64,000 bases of DNA from Candidatus Binatia bacterium (lineage in GTDB: Bacteria > Desulfobacterota > Binatia > UBA9968 > JAJDTQ01): positions 1 through 64,000 of the forward strand of contig JAJEAI010000088.1 of assembly GCA_022824205.1 (NCBI GenBank), in the 5' to 3' direction. Shown in pieces: positions 36,099 through 43,862 of the stretch. The position numbers and the translations under genes are program-made. Within the stretch, counting starts at the first letter, position 1. The number at the start of each line of letters is the position of its first letter. The notes beneath the pieces were generated by a model. That model did not search any database. It saw only the letters and a list, made by a program, of their open reading frames with translations, and was not told the DNA's origin.

Positions 36099-36420
36099 CT
36101 ATCCCGTCGTCGCCCCGAACCGGGAGCCGGCGAGGAAGTGCCGGGCGGCCTCGATGCGCAAGCCGTCGGGATAGGACTTGTTCTGCGCCAACTCACCGAC
36201 GACCTGCAGCCGGTGAAGTGCCTCACCGGTCAGAAAGCGTTTGAAGTTCGCGCTTGGCGCGGCATCGCTCCATTTCACTTCTATCATGGTCGACGACTTC
36301 CGATCCCGTGTGATCAGGAGATCGATCTCGCGGCCGTCCTTGTCGCGTATGTAGAGTCCTTTCGAGGTCCGGTCGGCGTACTGGCAGGATCAGAGTCGGA
36401 CAATTTGGCAGGCAAGTGAT
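36099..36420 (-). pseudogene. DUF4143 ATPase C-terminal remnant
   Basis: On the - strand a frame ending at 36099 reads QYADRTSKGLYIRDKDGREI, then DLLITRD, IEVKWSD and SYPDGLRIEAARHFLAG. That is the C-terminal DUF4143 domain of AAA ATPases of the archaeal-ATPase/DUF4143 type, including its nuclease-like IEVK strand. Nothing recognisable continues upstream past about 36420, so the ATPase domain and start are missing. This looks like the leftover of a deleted gene. Confidence 0.68.
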
Positions 36421-36798
36421 AAAAGGTCACGACTTTGACTTTTCAGCACCCGACAAACATATGGTCGGACAGATGGGTACATCTCGATCCCCCCAAGCGT
36501 CACGGGTGTTTCGGCGATACGTCGATGTCCTCGACGTCGAGCACGCTCCCGAACGTGGGTGCCGGGCGACGCGTAGCTCTTCCTTGGTGCCGGCACAAGT
36601 CGTCGCGACAGCAAGCAGGCGTTGGCGGAGGGGACAGCGCCCGATTCGAGGACAGAGGGAGGATTACACCGGTGACCACGGGACAGGCGATGGCGAAACC
36701 CCCCGAGATGTGGGATACTTCATGCACGTTAGCGGAGGAATGATGCGTGCGATCAATCCATCCTTTCTCCCGTCGCACCCTGCGAAACCGTCGACGCC
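36421..36798. other. Gene-free region upstream of miaB
   Basis: Frames here on both strands have no recognisable motifs, and none continues the DUF4143 remnant. It probably holds more decayed sequence and the miaB promoter. No clear promoter or hairpin was identified. Confidence 0.4.
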
Positions 36799-38133
36799 AT
36801 GAAACTCTACGTGCAAACCTGGGGCTGCCAGATGAACCAGCTCGACTCGGCGAGGATCGTCCAGCTCATGAAGTCCGCGGACTATGAGCCTACGGACAGC
36901 GTCGAAGAGGCCGACCTGATCATCCTGAACACCTGCAGCGTGCGCGACAAGGCGGAGCAGAAGGTGTACAGCGCGCTGGGGCGGTGGCGGAAGCTCAAGG
37001 AAGAGAAGGGGACCGTTCTCGGCGTGGGTGGCTGCGTCGCGCAGCAGGAAGGGGAGGCCTTGCTGCGGCGGGCGCCGCACCTGGACTTGGTCTTCGGCAC
37101 CCACAACATGCACAAGCTGCCGGGGATGGTGGCGGAGGCGCGGGAGGCGGCCCGGCGCTCCGTCGAAACGGCTTTCTACCGCGATCCGTTCTATCTGGAG
37201 GATCCCTCGGGGCCGCCGGAGGTGGACGGCGCCAAGGCCTACCTCACCATCATGCAGGGCTGCAACAAGGTGTGCAGCTTCTGCATCGTGCCTCGGACCC
37301 GCGGGCGCGAGGTGAGCCGGGCCAGCGAAAACATCGTCCGGGACGTGGAAGAGTTGGTGCGCCGCGGCGTCAAGGAGGTGATGCTGCTGGGCCAGAACGT
37401 CAACTCCTACGGCCGCACGGCGGCAGGGGAGATGTCCTTTCCCGAGTTGCTGGAGCGGATCAACGAAGTCCCGGGGATCCAGCGTATCCGGTTCACCACG
37501 TCCCATCCGCAAGATCTCTCCCCGGAGCTGGTGGATGCCTTCGTCCGGCTCGAGAACCTGTGTGAACACCTCCATCTGCCGCTCCAGTCCGGCTCCGATG
37601 CCGTGCTTTCGCGCATGCGCCGGGGCTACCGGTTCGGAGAGTACATGGAGCGCATCAAGGAACTGCGCCGGCGCCGGCCCGAGGTCGCCATCACGACGGA
37701 CATGATCGTCGGCTTTCCGGGCGAGACCGAGGAGGAGTTCGAGGAGACCCTGTCCGCCGTCCGCGACATCGAGTACGACGACATGTTCACGTTCACGTAC
37801 TCGCCCCGGCCGCACACGGTGTCCGCCAAGGTCTATCGCGACGACGTTTCCGAGGAGGTCAAGGCGGACCGGTACCGGCGGCTGCAGGAGTTGCAAAAAG
37901 GCGTTTCCCTCGGGAAGAACCGTCGCCTGATCGGTGCGGAACAGGAGATCCTGGTGGAAGGACCTTCGCGGCTGGGTCGCGACCAGCTCATGGGACGCAC
38001 CCGGACCAACCGGATCGTGAACTTCACGCCCAACGAAACCACCGTGCCGGCGGAGATGACGCGCGTACGGGTGGTGGACGCGACGCCGAACTCCCTGGTC
38101 GGCGTGGCCATCGAAGCAAGGGAGACCATGTGA
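36799..38133 (+). CDS. miaB: tRNA-2-methylthio-N6-dimethylallyladenosine synthase MiaB
   Basis: The product has 444 residues. The N-terminal UPF0004 domain binds one Fe-S cluster (Cys9 in TWGCQMN, Cys45 in NTCSVR, Cys78 in GGCVAQ). A radical-SAM domain follows with CNKVCSFCIVP (three Cys, about 152-159) and a C-terminal TRAM domain (about 375-440). The MiaB-type signature TWGCQMN distinguishes it from RimO and MtaB. It adds the methylthio group to i6A37 of tRNA. Its stop overlaps the start region of the next gene. Confidence 0.95.
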   Translation: MKLYVQTWGCQMNQLDSARIVQLMKSADYEPTDSVEEADLIILNTCSVRDKAEQKVYSALGRWRKLKEEKGTVLGVGGCVAQQEGEALLRRAPHLDLVFGTHNMHKLPGMVAEAREAARRSVETAFYRDPFYLEDPSGPPEVDGAKAYLTIMQGCNKVCSFCIVPRTRGREVSRASENIVRDVEELVRRGVKEVMLLGQNVNSYGRTAAGEMSFPELLERINEVPGIQRIRFTTSHPQDLSPELVDAFVRLENLCEHLHLPLQSGSDAVLSRMRRGYRFGEYMERIKELRRRRPEVAITTDMIVGFPGETEEEFEETLSAVRDIEYDDMFTFTYSPRPHTVSAKVYRDDVSEEVKADRYRRLQELQKGVSLGKNRRLIGAEQEILVEGPSRLGRDQLMGRTRTNRIVNFTPNETTVPAEMTRVRVVDATPNSLVGVAIEARETM

Positions 38134-38648
38134 TGAAGAGTCCGGAAGTCATTGAAATGACGGTCGCGGGGCTGACGCTCGATCAGGTGACCCGGACCCC
38201 CATCGTCGTGTTGAAAGACTCGGAGAACAAGCTGCAACTGCCTATCTGGATCGGGCTGCTGGAAGCCACGGCCATGGCCACCGAACTGGAAGGGATCAAG
38301 ATGGCTCGGCCCATGACCCATGACCTCATGAAGAACCTGCTGGGGGAATTGGGTGGGAGGGTGAAGCGGGTCGCCATCACCGAGCTCAAGGAGAATACCT
38401 ACTACGCGATGATCACGCTCATGGTGGGCGATCGCGAGGTCACCATGGACTCGCGCCCGAGCGACGCCATCGCCATGGCCTTGCGCAGCAAGACCCCCAT
38501 CTACGTCGCCAAGGAAGTGCTGGAACAGTCCAGCGTGCTGCAGCAGACGGACGAGGGGAAGGACCCGGATTTCGCCAACGTTTCCAAGGAAAAGTGGGGC
38601 GAGATACTGGACAAGATGTCGCCCGACGACTTCAAGTACAAGATGTAA
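38130..38648 (+). CDS. Bifunctional nuclease family protein (DUF151)
   Basis: The product has 172 residues from GTG 38130 (ATG 38133 is an alternative). The DUF151/BFN core is clear: PIVVLKDSENKLQLPIWIGL (about 26-45), then EATAMATELEG and the late motif DSRPSDAIAMALRSKTPIYV (about 107-126). The family is named after a plant nuclease. In bacteria its function is uncertain, but it is often next to miaB, as here, where the two overlap. Confidence 0.9.
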   Translation: MMKSPEVIEMTVAGLTLDQVTRTPIVVLKDSENKLQLPIWIGLLEATAMATELEGIKMARPMTHDLMKNLLGELGGRVKRVAITELKENTYYAMITLMVGDREVTMDSRPSDAIAMALRSKTPIYVAKEVLEQSSVLQQTDEGKDPDFANVSKEKWGEILDKMSPDDFKYKM

Positions 38649-38672
38649 CGAAGTACTGGAGAATTTGTCCGA

Positions 38673-39344
38673 ATGGCCACGCCGAGAAAACGAATTCTGC
38701 GAAAGGAAATCCGCCAGCCGGATCGGTTCATGGTCTGGACCGGCTTGGTCCTGGATTGGATCAAGGCCTACAGGAACCAGTTGATCGGCGCGGGTGTGGC
38801 AATCGTCGTGGTGGGTACCTCCGTCGCCGGTTGGCAGTACTACCGTGGCTACCGGCAGGACCTGGCGGCACGGGCGTACAACAGGGCTTTTCTCGAATAT
38901 CAAGAAGGTCGCTATGAGGCCGCTCTGGAAGCCTTCCAGGACCTCCGGGAGGAAGGCGAGGCGCCATACGACAAACTGGCGGACCTTTATCTGGCCAACA
39001 GCTACATTGCCCTGGAACAGCCCGCGAAGGCCGTGGAGGTGCTGGGCAGCGTCGCAGGCACGGGGGGCGATGGCTTCGTGGACCAAGTGATGCTGGTGAC
39101 GCTCGGGCTTGCGCAGGAGATGGACAACGCCTGTGACGAGGCCATCACGACCCTGAACCGGGCTCTGGATCGAGCGGGGCCGTTACGCCAGGAAGCCATG
39201 CTGGGAAAAGCACGTTGCAGCGCCCGTCTCGGCAACAATCAAGACGCGGCGGAGACTTACAAGGCCTACCTCAAGGAATTTCCCGACGGTGAGACCGTGG
39301 AGATCGCTCTCCGGTTGCAACAGTTGGAAGGCAATTCCAACTAG
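38673..39344 (+). CDS. Membrane-anchored TPR protein (YfgM-like)
   Basis: The product has 223 residues. A basic N-terminus (about 1-30) precedes one membrane helix (about 37-55, LIGAGVAIVVVGTSVAGW). Several tetratricopeptide units follow (AYNRAFLEYQEGRYEAALEAF, then ADLYLANSYIALEQPAKA, then GKARCSARLGNNQDAAETY). This matches the TPR_21/YfgM architecture of Sec-translocon-associated periplasmic chaperones. It follows the DUF151 gene by 24 bases and ends the + strand run. Confidence 0.82.
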   Translation: MATPRKRILRKEIRQPDRFMVWTGLVLDWIKAYRNQLIGAGVAIVVVGTSVAGWQYYRGYRQDLAARAYNRAFLEYQEGRYEAALEAFQDLREEGEAPYDKLADLYLANSYIALEQPAKAVEVLGSVAGTGGDGFVDQVMLVTLGLAQEMDNACDEAITTLNRALDRAGPLRQEAMLGKARCSARLGNNQDAAETYKAYLKEFPDGETVEIALRLQQLEGNSN

Positions 39345-39559
39345 CCAGTCCGCCAACATCCCACCCAAGGCTACCCAGAGCCTACCTCATCGAACCTCTC
39401 GCGCTGTGCACTGGCCGCTGCAAGGGCCAGCGTTCCAATCCGGACACCCTCGATTCCGCCGGCCAACTCTCGGTGTGGCGAAACATCCGCGCTTTCGGCC
39501 GGAGCCCGGTCACGACCGGCGGCAGAAACCCACACACACCAACAACGTCCGATAATGTA

Positions 39560-39615
39560 TATTATGTCAACTTCCGTATTGGCGCGAATGCGCCACTGCG
39601 GAAGCTGACATAATA
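39560..39615. repeat. 56-base nested palindrome
   Basis: Left arm TATTATGTCAACTTCCG (39560-39576) and right arm CGGAAGCTGACATAATA (39599-39615) pair over 16 of 17 positions. A second hairpin TGGCGC-GAAT-GCGCCA (39580-39595) is nested inside. It is AT-rich at its ends, unlike the surrounding sequence. It could be a small palindromic mobile unit or a recombination or protein-binding site; there is no T-run typical of a terminator. Confidence 0.8.
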
Positions 39616-39681
39616 CCGGCGGAGCTTCCGGGCCTCGGTGTGGCACCGAACGGATGGCGGGAACTGGCCCCTCTTTTCGGG

Positions 39682-39702
39682 CTCCCGCACGGGGAGTTTT
39701 TT
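39682..39702 (+). terminator. Possible rho-independent terminator
   Basis: A short hairpin CTCCC-GCACG-GGGAG (39682-39696) is followed directly by TTTTTT (39697-39702). It could end transcripts of the + strand run that finishes at 39344, but it lies 340 bases beyond the last stop and the stem is only 5 bp. Confidence 0.4.
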
Positions 39703-39743
39703 CACGGCCTGGAAAGCGGGAATCCGTGAGTGGGGTTGAGGGG

Positions 39744-40085
39744 TCAGGTCATTCGTTTCTTGGCGGGAGTTTCTTTTTCGGGTTCCTGCGATTGGGGTTT
39801 GGCGCGCCCGCCCTGGACGAGAAACAGGCGGGTTCGAATGCGCTGGCGGCGACGGTGGTAGCTCCAGGAGCCGTAGGCGTTGTTGTTGAGCGTGTAGATG
39901 CCATCCGCCAGGGGTTGGGCGCTCATGTCGCTGCACGTGCTGAACGCGGAGCGCTGGATCCATTGACGGTGGTAGGTACAGTTGCCGGAACCGGCGCTCC
40001 CGGGTGCGGGTTGGAGGTATAGACAGTAGTTGCAGGTGTTCTCCCACTCGGGATGACGGCGGCGGTTTTTGGACTGCTTGGGCAT
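39744..40085 (-). CDS. Hypothetical Cys-containing small protein
   Basis: This is an unrecognised 113-residue frame starting MPKQSKNRRRHPEW. It has CNYCLYL (two Cys), CTYHRQWIQRSAFSTCSD (two more), a Tyr/Asn-rich segment (GIYTLNNNAYGSWSYHRRRQ) and a basic tail. The four cysteines could bind metal. Codon usage is less GC-biased at third positions than in the neighbours, and there is no strong ribosome-binding site. It may be real but of unknown function; a chance frame is possible. Confidence 0.45.
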   Translation of the reverse strand: MPKQSKNRRRHPEWENTCNYCLYLQPAPGSAGSGNCTYHRQWIQRSAFSTCSDMSAQPLADGIYTLNNNAYGSWSYHRRRQRIRTRLFLVQGGRAKPQSQEPEKETPAKKRMT

Positions 40086-40146
40086 GATCGACCGGGTGCT
40101 TGGAGGGGTTGGAGGAGGCGTCTTTCGACCATCAAGCGGCGGCCTG

Positions 40147-40356
40147 CTAGTGTCCTGTCCCGTACAAAACGTCGTGAAGATGCGCAGGACTTTTTGCCGT
40201 CGGCAAGGAGCGACGACTGTAGGGGCGACCCGCGGTCGCCCCAGTGGCCCCTACCACGCGAGGATGACCCCGGGTCAAGCCCCGGGGTGACGTAACGCAG
40301 CCGACTGCGAAAAGGACAAGCAGATTCATGGCGTTTTATACGGGACAGGACACTAG
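40147..40356. mobile_element. MITE with 26-base terminal inverted repeats and CTAG ends
   Basis: Left end CTAGTGTCCTGTCCCGTA (from 40147) is mirrored at the right end to 40356 over 26 bases with one mismatch. The 210-base interior has no transposase. It contains a GTAGGGGC...GCCCCTAC hairpin (about 40219-40254) and a GACCCCGGGTC...CCCCGGGGT repeat. The CTAG at each end suggests a CTAG or TA target duplication. The right end overlaps the stop codon of the persulfide dioxygenase gene (TAG at 40353-40355). Confidence 0.82.
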
Positions 40357-41390
40357 CGTTCAACCGGCAGGCCCGCCTCATTCCAGGCGACGAGACCTCC
40401 GGCCAGATTGGAGACGTCCGTGAAACCGGATTTGCCGAGGATGGCCGCCGCGGTGGCGCTGCGCATGCCGGCGCGGCAGACCGTCACCACCGGAGCTTCC
40501 TTGTGTTCGTCGATGTCCTCCAGGCGGTTGATGAGTTCGCGGAGCGGCAGCAGGATGCTGCCGGCCAGATGGCCGAGCTCGCCCGAGTATTCCCCTGGCT
40601 CGCGCACGTCCACCAACAACGGCGGCTTGTCGGAAAGGAGCATTGCCTGAAGGCCTTCGATGTCAACCAGTCGCACCTGCTTGAGCTCGCTCCAGTCCGG
40701 GAAGCTGATCTCGTCCCTTCCGAGGGCGGACTGGTTGGGCTGCAACACCTCCTGGATGTTCTGGGGCGGCGAGAGATTGAGGTTGTTCATCAGGTGGATG
40801 AAGTCGGGCCGCGTGCGGTTGGCGAGACGGGGATTGGTGCGCTTTTCCGCGTCGATGGTGGAGGTGGTGTTGCCGCGGTAGTCGTGGCCGGGGTGGACCA
40901 CGGTTTCATCCGGCAAGGTGAAGAGTTTCCGAGTGACGGAATCGTACTGAGAGCCGGCATCGCCGCCCGCAAAGTCGGTGCGTCCGCAACCGCCGATGAA
41001 CAGGGTGTCGCCGGTGAGGACGTGCCCTTCCACCACGAGGCTCATGCCGTCAGGGGTGTGCCCGGGGGTGTGCAGGACCCGCACGGTGAGGTCGCCGACG
41101 GAAAACTCTTCGCCGTCTTCCAGGTGGATGTCGACGGCCGGGCTGGGCGCCCACTTGTGCATGGCGAACGGCGCACCGACCAGGAAACGCAACTGCGGGC
41201 AGCCGCTCAGGTGGTCGGCGTGGGTGTGCGTGTCGATGGCCATATCCAGTTCCAGGCGGTGGTAGGCAAGCACGGCGAGATACCGTTCCACATGGGTCCA
41301 GAGGGGGTCTACCAGGACGGCGCGTCCCCTGCCCTCGTCCGCTATGAGGTAAGTCTTGCTGCTCTCGCCGTTCAGTTCGCGCAGGATCAT
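40353..41390 (-). CDS. Persulfide dioxygenase-rhodanese fusion protein
   Basis: The product has 345 residues. The N-terminal metallo-beta-lactamase domain carries the ETHE1-type metal site THTHADHL (His55, His57, Asp59, His60), HTPGHTPDGM and HPGHDY. A C-terminal rhodanese domain has the active-site Cys305 in VCRAGMRS. ETHE1-like enzymes oxidise glutathione persulfide to sulfite, and the rhodanese part transfers sulfane sulfur. It lies 87 bases after a sulfide:quinone-reductase-like gene, so the two likely act together in sulfide detoxification. The TAG stop coincides with the terminus of a MITE, but the rhodanese domain looks complete. Confidence 0.92.
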   Translation of the reverse strand: MILRELNGESSKTYLIADEGRGRAVLVDPLWTHVERYLAVLAYHRLELDMAIDTHTHADHLSGCPQLRFLVGAPFAMHKWAPSPAVDIHLEDGEEFSVGDLTVRVLHTPGHTPDGMSLVVEGHVLTGDTLFIGGCGRTDFAGGDAGSQYDSVTRKLFTLPDETVVHPGHDYRGNTTSTIDAEKRTNPRLANRTRPDFIHLMNNLNLSPPQNIQEVLQPNQSALGRDEISFPDWSELKQVRLVDIEGLQAMLLSDKPPLLVDVREPGEYSGELGHLAGSILLPLRELINRLEDIDEHKEAPVVTVCRAGMRSATAAAILGKSGFTDVSNLAGGLVAWNEAGLPVER

Positions 41391-41477
41391 GGCCGTCGTC
41401 TCCGCTTCGCCATGCTTGTCCCGAGCCCGTCGAAGTTCCTGGCCTGAAGTCGTCCGGGGTTCAGGGCAGGACTTGGC

Positions 41478-42635
41478 TCAGAAATATCGCCATAGCCACC
41501 ATTTCTCGAACAGGACCTTGCTCCAGTAGATCATCCGGGACGGTCCCCAGGAGCGCGAGTCGGTGACGCCGAAGGGCGGCCATCCTTGGGGATACGTGGT
41601 GCGATTGGCGGCGGCGCGTCCCGCGCCGCAGGAGAGCAGTCATATGGTGTGCAGGTGCAGGGTCGACAACTCCCCTTCCCCGGTGATCTCCGCCACCAGG
41701 TTGTCCGCCACCACGTCCGCCTCCTGGTGCGCCACGCCGCCGGCCTTGGACGCCGGCATGTTGGCGCAGTCACCGATGGCGTAGACGTTCTCCCACTTGG
41801 TCTCCAGGGTGTCGTAGTCCACCTGGATGCCGGACTCGTTGTCCACCAGTCCGCAGTCGTAGAGCACACTGGAGGGTCGGTGCGGCGGCACCATGAAGAG
41901 CAGGTCGTAGGAAAGCTCGTAGCCGTACAGGCCGTGGACGCGCTTCTTCTCCGGGTCGATGGACTGTATGACGAAGTCGTAATGGATCGTAACGTCGCGT
42001 TTCTTGCTCTGGGCGTCCATCCATACCGACGGCATGTGTTCTTCGCCGGCGGGCTCGGGCTCGCGGGTAAAGTACTGAATGTCCACGAGATCGCGGATAT
42101 TGCGTTCCTTGAAGTAGCTGTCCAGCATCCACTGGGCTTCGTACGGGGCCGGCGGACAGCGGTAGGGACCCAGCGGCACGCCCACGACGACGCGCCCCTC
42201 GCGGAAGCTCTCGAGCGTGGTTTTCAGCCGCAACGCGGCGTCCATCTCCCAAGGATGGTGCGCTCCTTCCGCGAAGCCCGGCAGCAGGTCGGGTCTTACT
42301 TCCAGACCCAGGGACACCACCAGGTAGTCATAGGGGATGGCCGTGCTATCGAGAATCACTTGCTGGCGGCCGGGATCGATACCCAGGATCTCCGCCTGAA
42401 GGACCCGGATGTTGCGCTTCTCGAGACGTTTCAGTTTCCGGGAAATGTCCTCGGGACGGCGCTGCCCGACCATGAGAAACAGGAAAGCGGGCATGAAGAT
42501 GTGATCGGTCCGGCGGTCGATGAGCGTGATGTCGTGGTCCGCCCCGAGGGCGCGGCCGAGTTTTGTGGCCGCCACCACGCCGCCGCTCCCGCCTCCGAGC
42601 ACGACGATCTGTTTCCTGCCGTTGTGGTAGTGCAT
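41478..42635 (-). CDS. Sulfide:quinone oxidoreductase-like flavoprotein with in-frame UGA (possible Sec)
   Basis: The first stop (TGA 41640-41642) ends a 331-residue product with an FAD motif GGGSGG (14-19), the redox Cys160 in PYRCPPAPYE and a C-terminal FAD motif YAIGDCANMP (about 285-294). The same frame then continues 53 codons to a second TGA (41478), encoding LLSCGAGRAA, WPPFGVTDSR and SKVLFEKWWLWRYF. That last segment is the hallmark SQR membrane-binding tail. By recollection of the family, the UGA (codon 332) lies at the conserved Cys of a C-x4-G-x-G-K/R-A motif. A 7-bp hairpin (41611-41629) follows. Options are a selenocysteine codon, readthrough, or a nonsense mutation or sequencing error. 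Confidence 0.75.
41611..41629 (-). promoter_or_regulatory. Candidate bacterial SECIS-like hairpin after in-frame UGA
   Basis: In the mRNA the bases GCGGCGC (41629-41623) pair perfectly with GCGCCGC (41617-41611) around a GGGAC loop. The stem starts 11 bases after the UGA and the loop opens with G about 18 bases after it. These values fit published general descriptions of bacterial SECIS elements (short upper stem, G in the first loop positions, close behind UGA). GC-rich codons form such hairpins often by chance, so this is suggestive only. Confidence 0.4.
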
Positions 42636-42662
42636 CCCTGAACCCTGTCGTCCCCGTCGCCG

Positions 42663-42872
42663 TCAGGAAGCTTCCCGCTGCCGCCGCTTGGCGCGCAGGG
42701 CGAGGCCCTTGAGATTGCGCATGCGCCGGTCGCGCCACATGCGCTGTTCCTGCCGCCCCTCGTCGGTCAGCTCGGATTCGAATCGTGAAGTGCCGCGGAT
42801 CAGGCGCAGCACCAGATAGTCGGAGCACTCCTTGACCCGCTCCGCAAACCATGTGAAGAGTCCGCCGGACAT
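42663..42872 (-). CDS. Small hypothetical protein in the SQR/DHDPS gene array
   Basis: From ATG 42872 a 69-residue product reads MSGGLFTWFAERVKECSDYL, then VLRLIRGTSRFESELTDEG and a highly basic C-terminus (MRNLKGLALRAKRRQREAS). It starts 7 bases after the DHDPS-family stop and ends 27 bases before the SQR-like gene, so it fits the gene array. It is not recognised; an amphipathic basic protein is all that can be said. Confidence 0.55.
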   Translation of the reverse strand: MSGGLFTWFAERVKECSDYLVLRLIRGTSRFESELTDEGRQEQRMWRDRRMRNLKGLALRAKRRQREAS

Positions 42873-42879
42873 GGCCTTG

Positions 42880-43845
42880 TCAACGCAGGAAGGTGTCTTC
42901 CTGGGCAAGCTGGACCGCGGCCTGGTCGAAGGCGGCTTCGTCCGGCTCTCCGTCGCCCAGGATGCCGATCTGGCTCAGGAACTGCCCGATCTGGGCGTGG
43001 TCCCGCGGACTCACCGGCGCGTACGGCCGGCCCGGGTCGCCGATGTCCACGCCGAAGTGCTTGAGGGCCGACTTCATGATCGGCGGCAGCCCGTAGGCGC
43101 CCCACTTGCCCGGAAAGAGCGTGAAGCAACGCTGCCAGTAGCGTGCCCTGTCGATGTCGCCGTCCCGGAATGCACGCACCACGCGCGCGCCGATGCGGGT
43201 GCCCGGCGGCGGCATGGTGGCGCCCGCGCCTCCCATCATGAGCGTGGTCAGCAGGGGCTGCATGGTGGTGAAGTAGTTGGCCTTGCCGGCGAGCTGTATT
43301 TGCTCGATGAGCCGGGTGATCTTGGTGATGTCCCTCGAGCTTTCCTTGAAGTAGTCGACCTTGTTCAACTCGCTCAGACGCACGAACGCGTCGAGGGGTG
43401 GGTCCGCGCCGGGACCGGGGTTGTGATAGGCGACGATGGGCAATGGACTCGCCGACGCCACCTCGGTGAAGAACTGTACCAGATCCGAGATGGTCGGTTG
43501 TCCGCCCCACGGCCGGATGGGCATCAGCACCTGGATGAGGTCGCCGCCCACGGCCGCGGCATGCTCCGCCAGATCCAGGATCGTGTCGATGGAGTGGCTC
43601 GACGCCCCGAGGATGACGGGCACGCGCTTGTTGACGATCTCGGTGGCGCGCCGCATCACTTCCTTGCGGTCCTCGAGCGAGAGCACCGTGTATTCCGACG
43701 CTTCCACCGCGGCGATGGAAACGGCGTCGCAGTCGGTCACGAGAAACTCGATCTCGCGCGCGAGGGCGTCGTAGTCCACCCGTCCATCGTCCGTGAACGG
43801 GGTCAGTGCCGCGCCGATGATTCCTCTGATGGGGCTAGCCAGCAT
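42880..43845 (-). CDS. Dihydrodipicolinate synthase-family aldolase/lyase
   Basis: The 321-residue product is a TIM-barrel of the DHDPS/N-acetylneuraminate lyase family. The Schiff-base Lys167 lies in VDYFKESSRD and the proton-relay Tyr140 in PIVAYHNPG. The usual GTTGE box is replaced by VEASEYTVLS (about 47-56). That makes lysine synthesis unlikely and points to a catabolic aldolase, decarboxylase or dehydratase of a 2-oxo acid. It lies in a - strand array with an amidohydrolase, a cyclase and a peptide-type importer. Confidence 0.88.
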   Translation of the reverse strand: MLASPIRGIIGAALTPFTDDGRVDYDALAREIEFLVTDCDAVSIAAVEASEYTVLSLEDRKEVMRRATEIVNKRVPVILGASSHSIDTILDLAEHAAAVGGDLIQVLMPIRPWGGQPTISDLVQFFTEVASASPLPIVAYHNPGPGADPPLDAFVRLSELNKVDYFKESSRDITKITRLIEQIQLAGKANYFTTMQPLLTTLMMGGAGATMPPPGTRIGARVVRAFRDGDIDRARYWQRCFTLFPGKWGAYGLPPIMKSALKHFGVDIGDPGRPYAPVSPRDHAQIGQFLSQIGILGDGEPDEAAFDQAAVQLAQEDTFLR

Positions 43846-43862
43846 CCCTTACTCCAGATCTC

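Noticed and set aside
36416-36802. 128-codon + strand frame before miaB
   Set aside because: It has no motifs or ribosome-binding site, runs into the miaB start, and has composition like noncoding DNA.
39654-40022. 122-codon + strand frame downstream of the TPR gene
   Set aside because: It is Gly/Ala/Val-rich with no motif and overlaps the opposite-strand frame with organised cysteines; neither is strong, but this one has no support.
41531-41869. Frameshift as the cause of the SQR truncation
   Set aside because: The C-terminal tail lies in the same frame as the body, directly after the UGA. An alternate frame here gives no SQR-like sequence, so a single in-frame stop, not a frameshift, explains the interruption.
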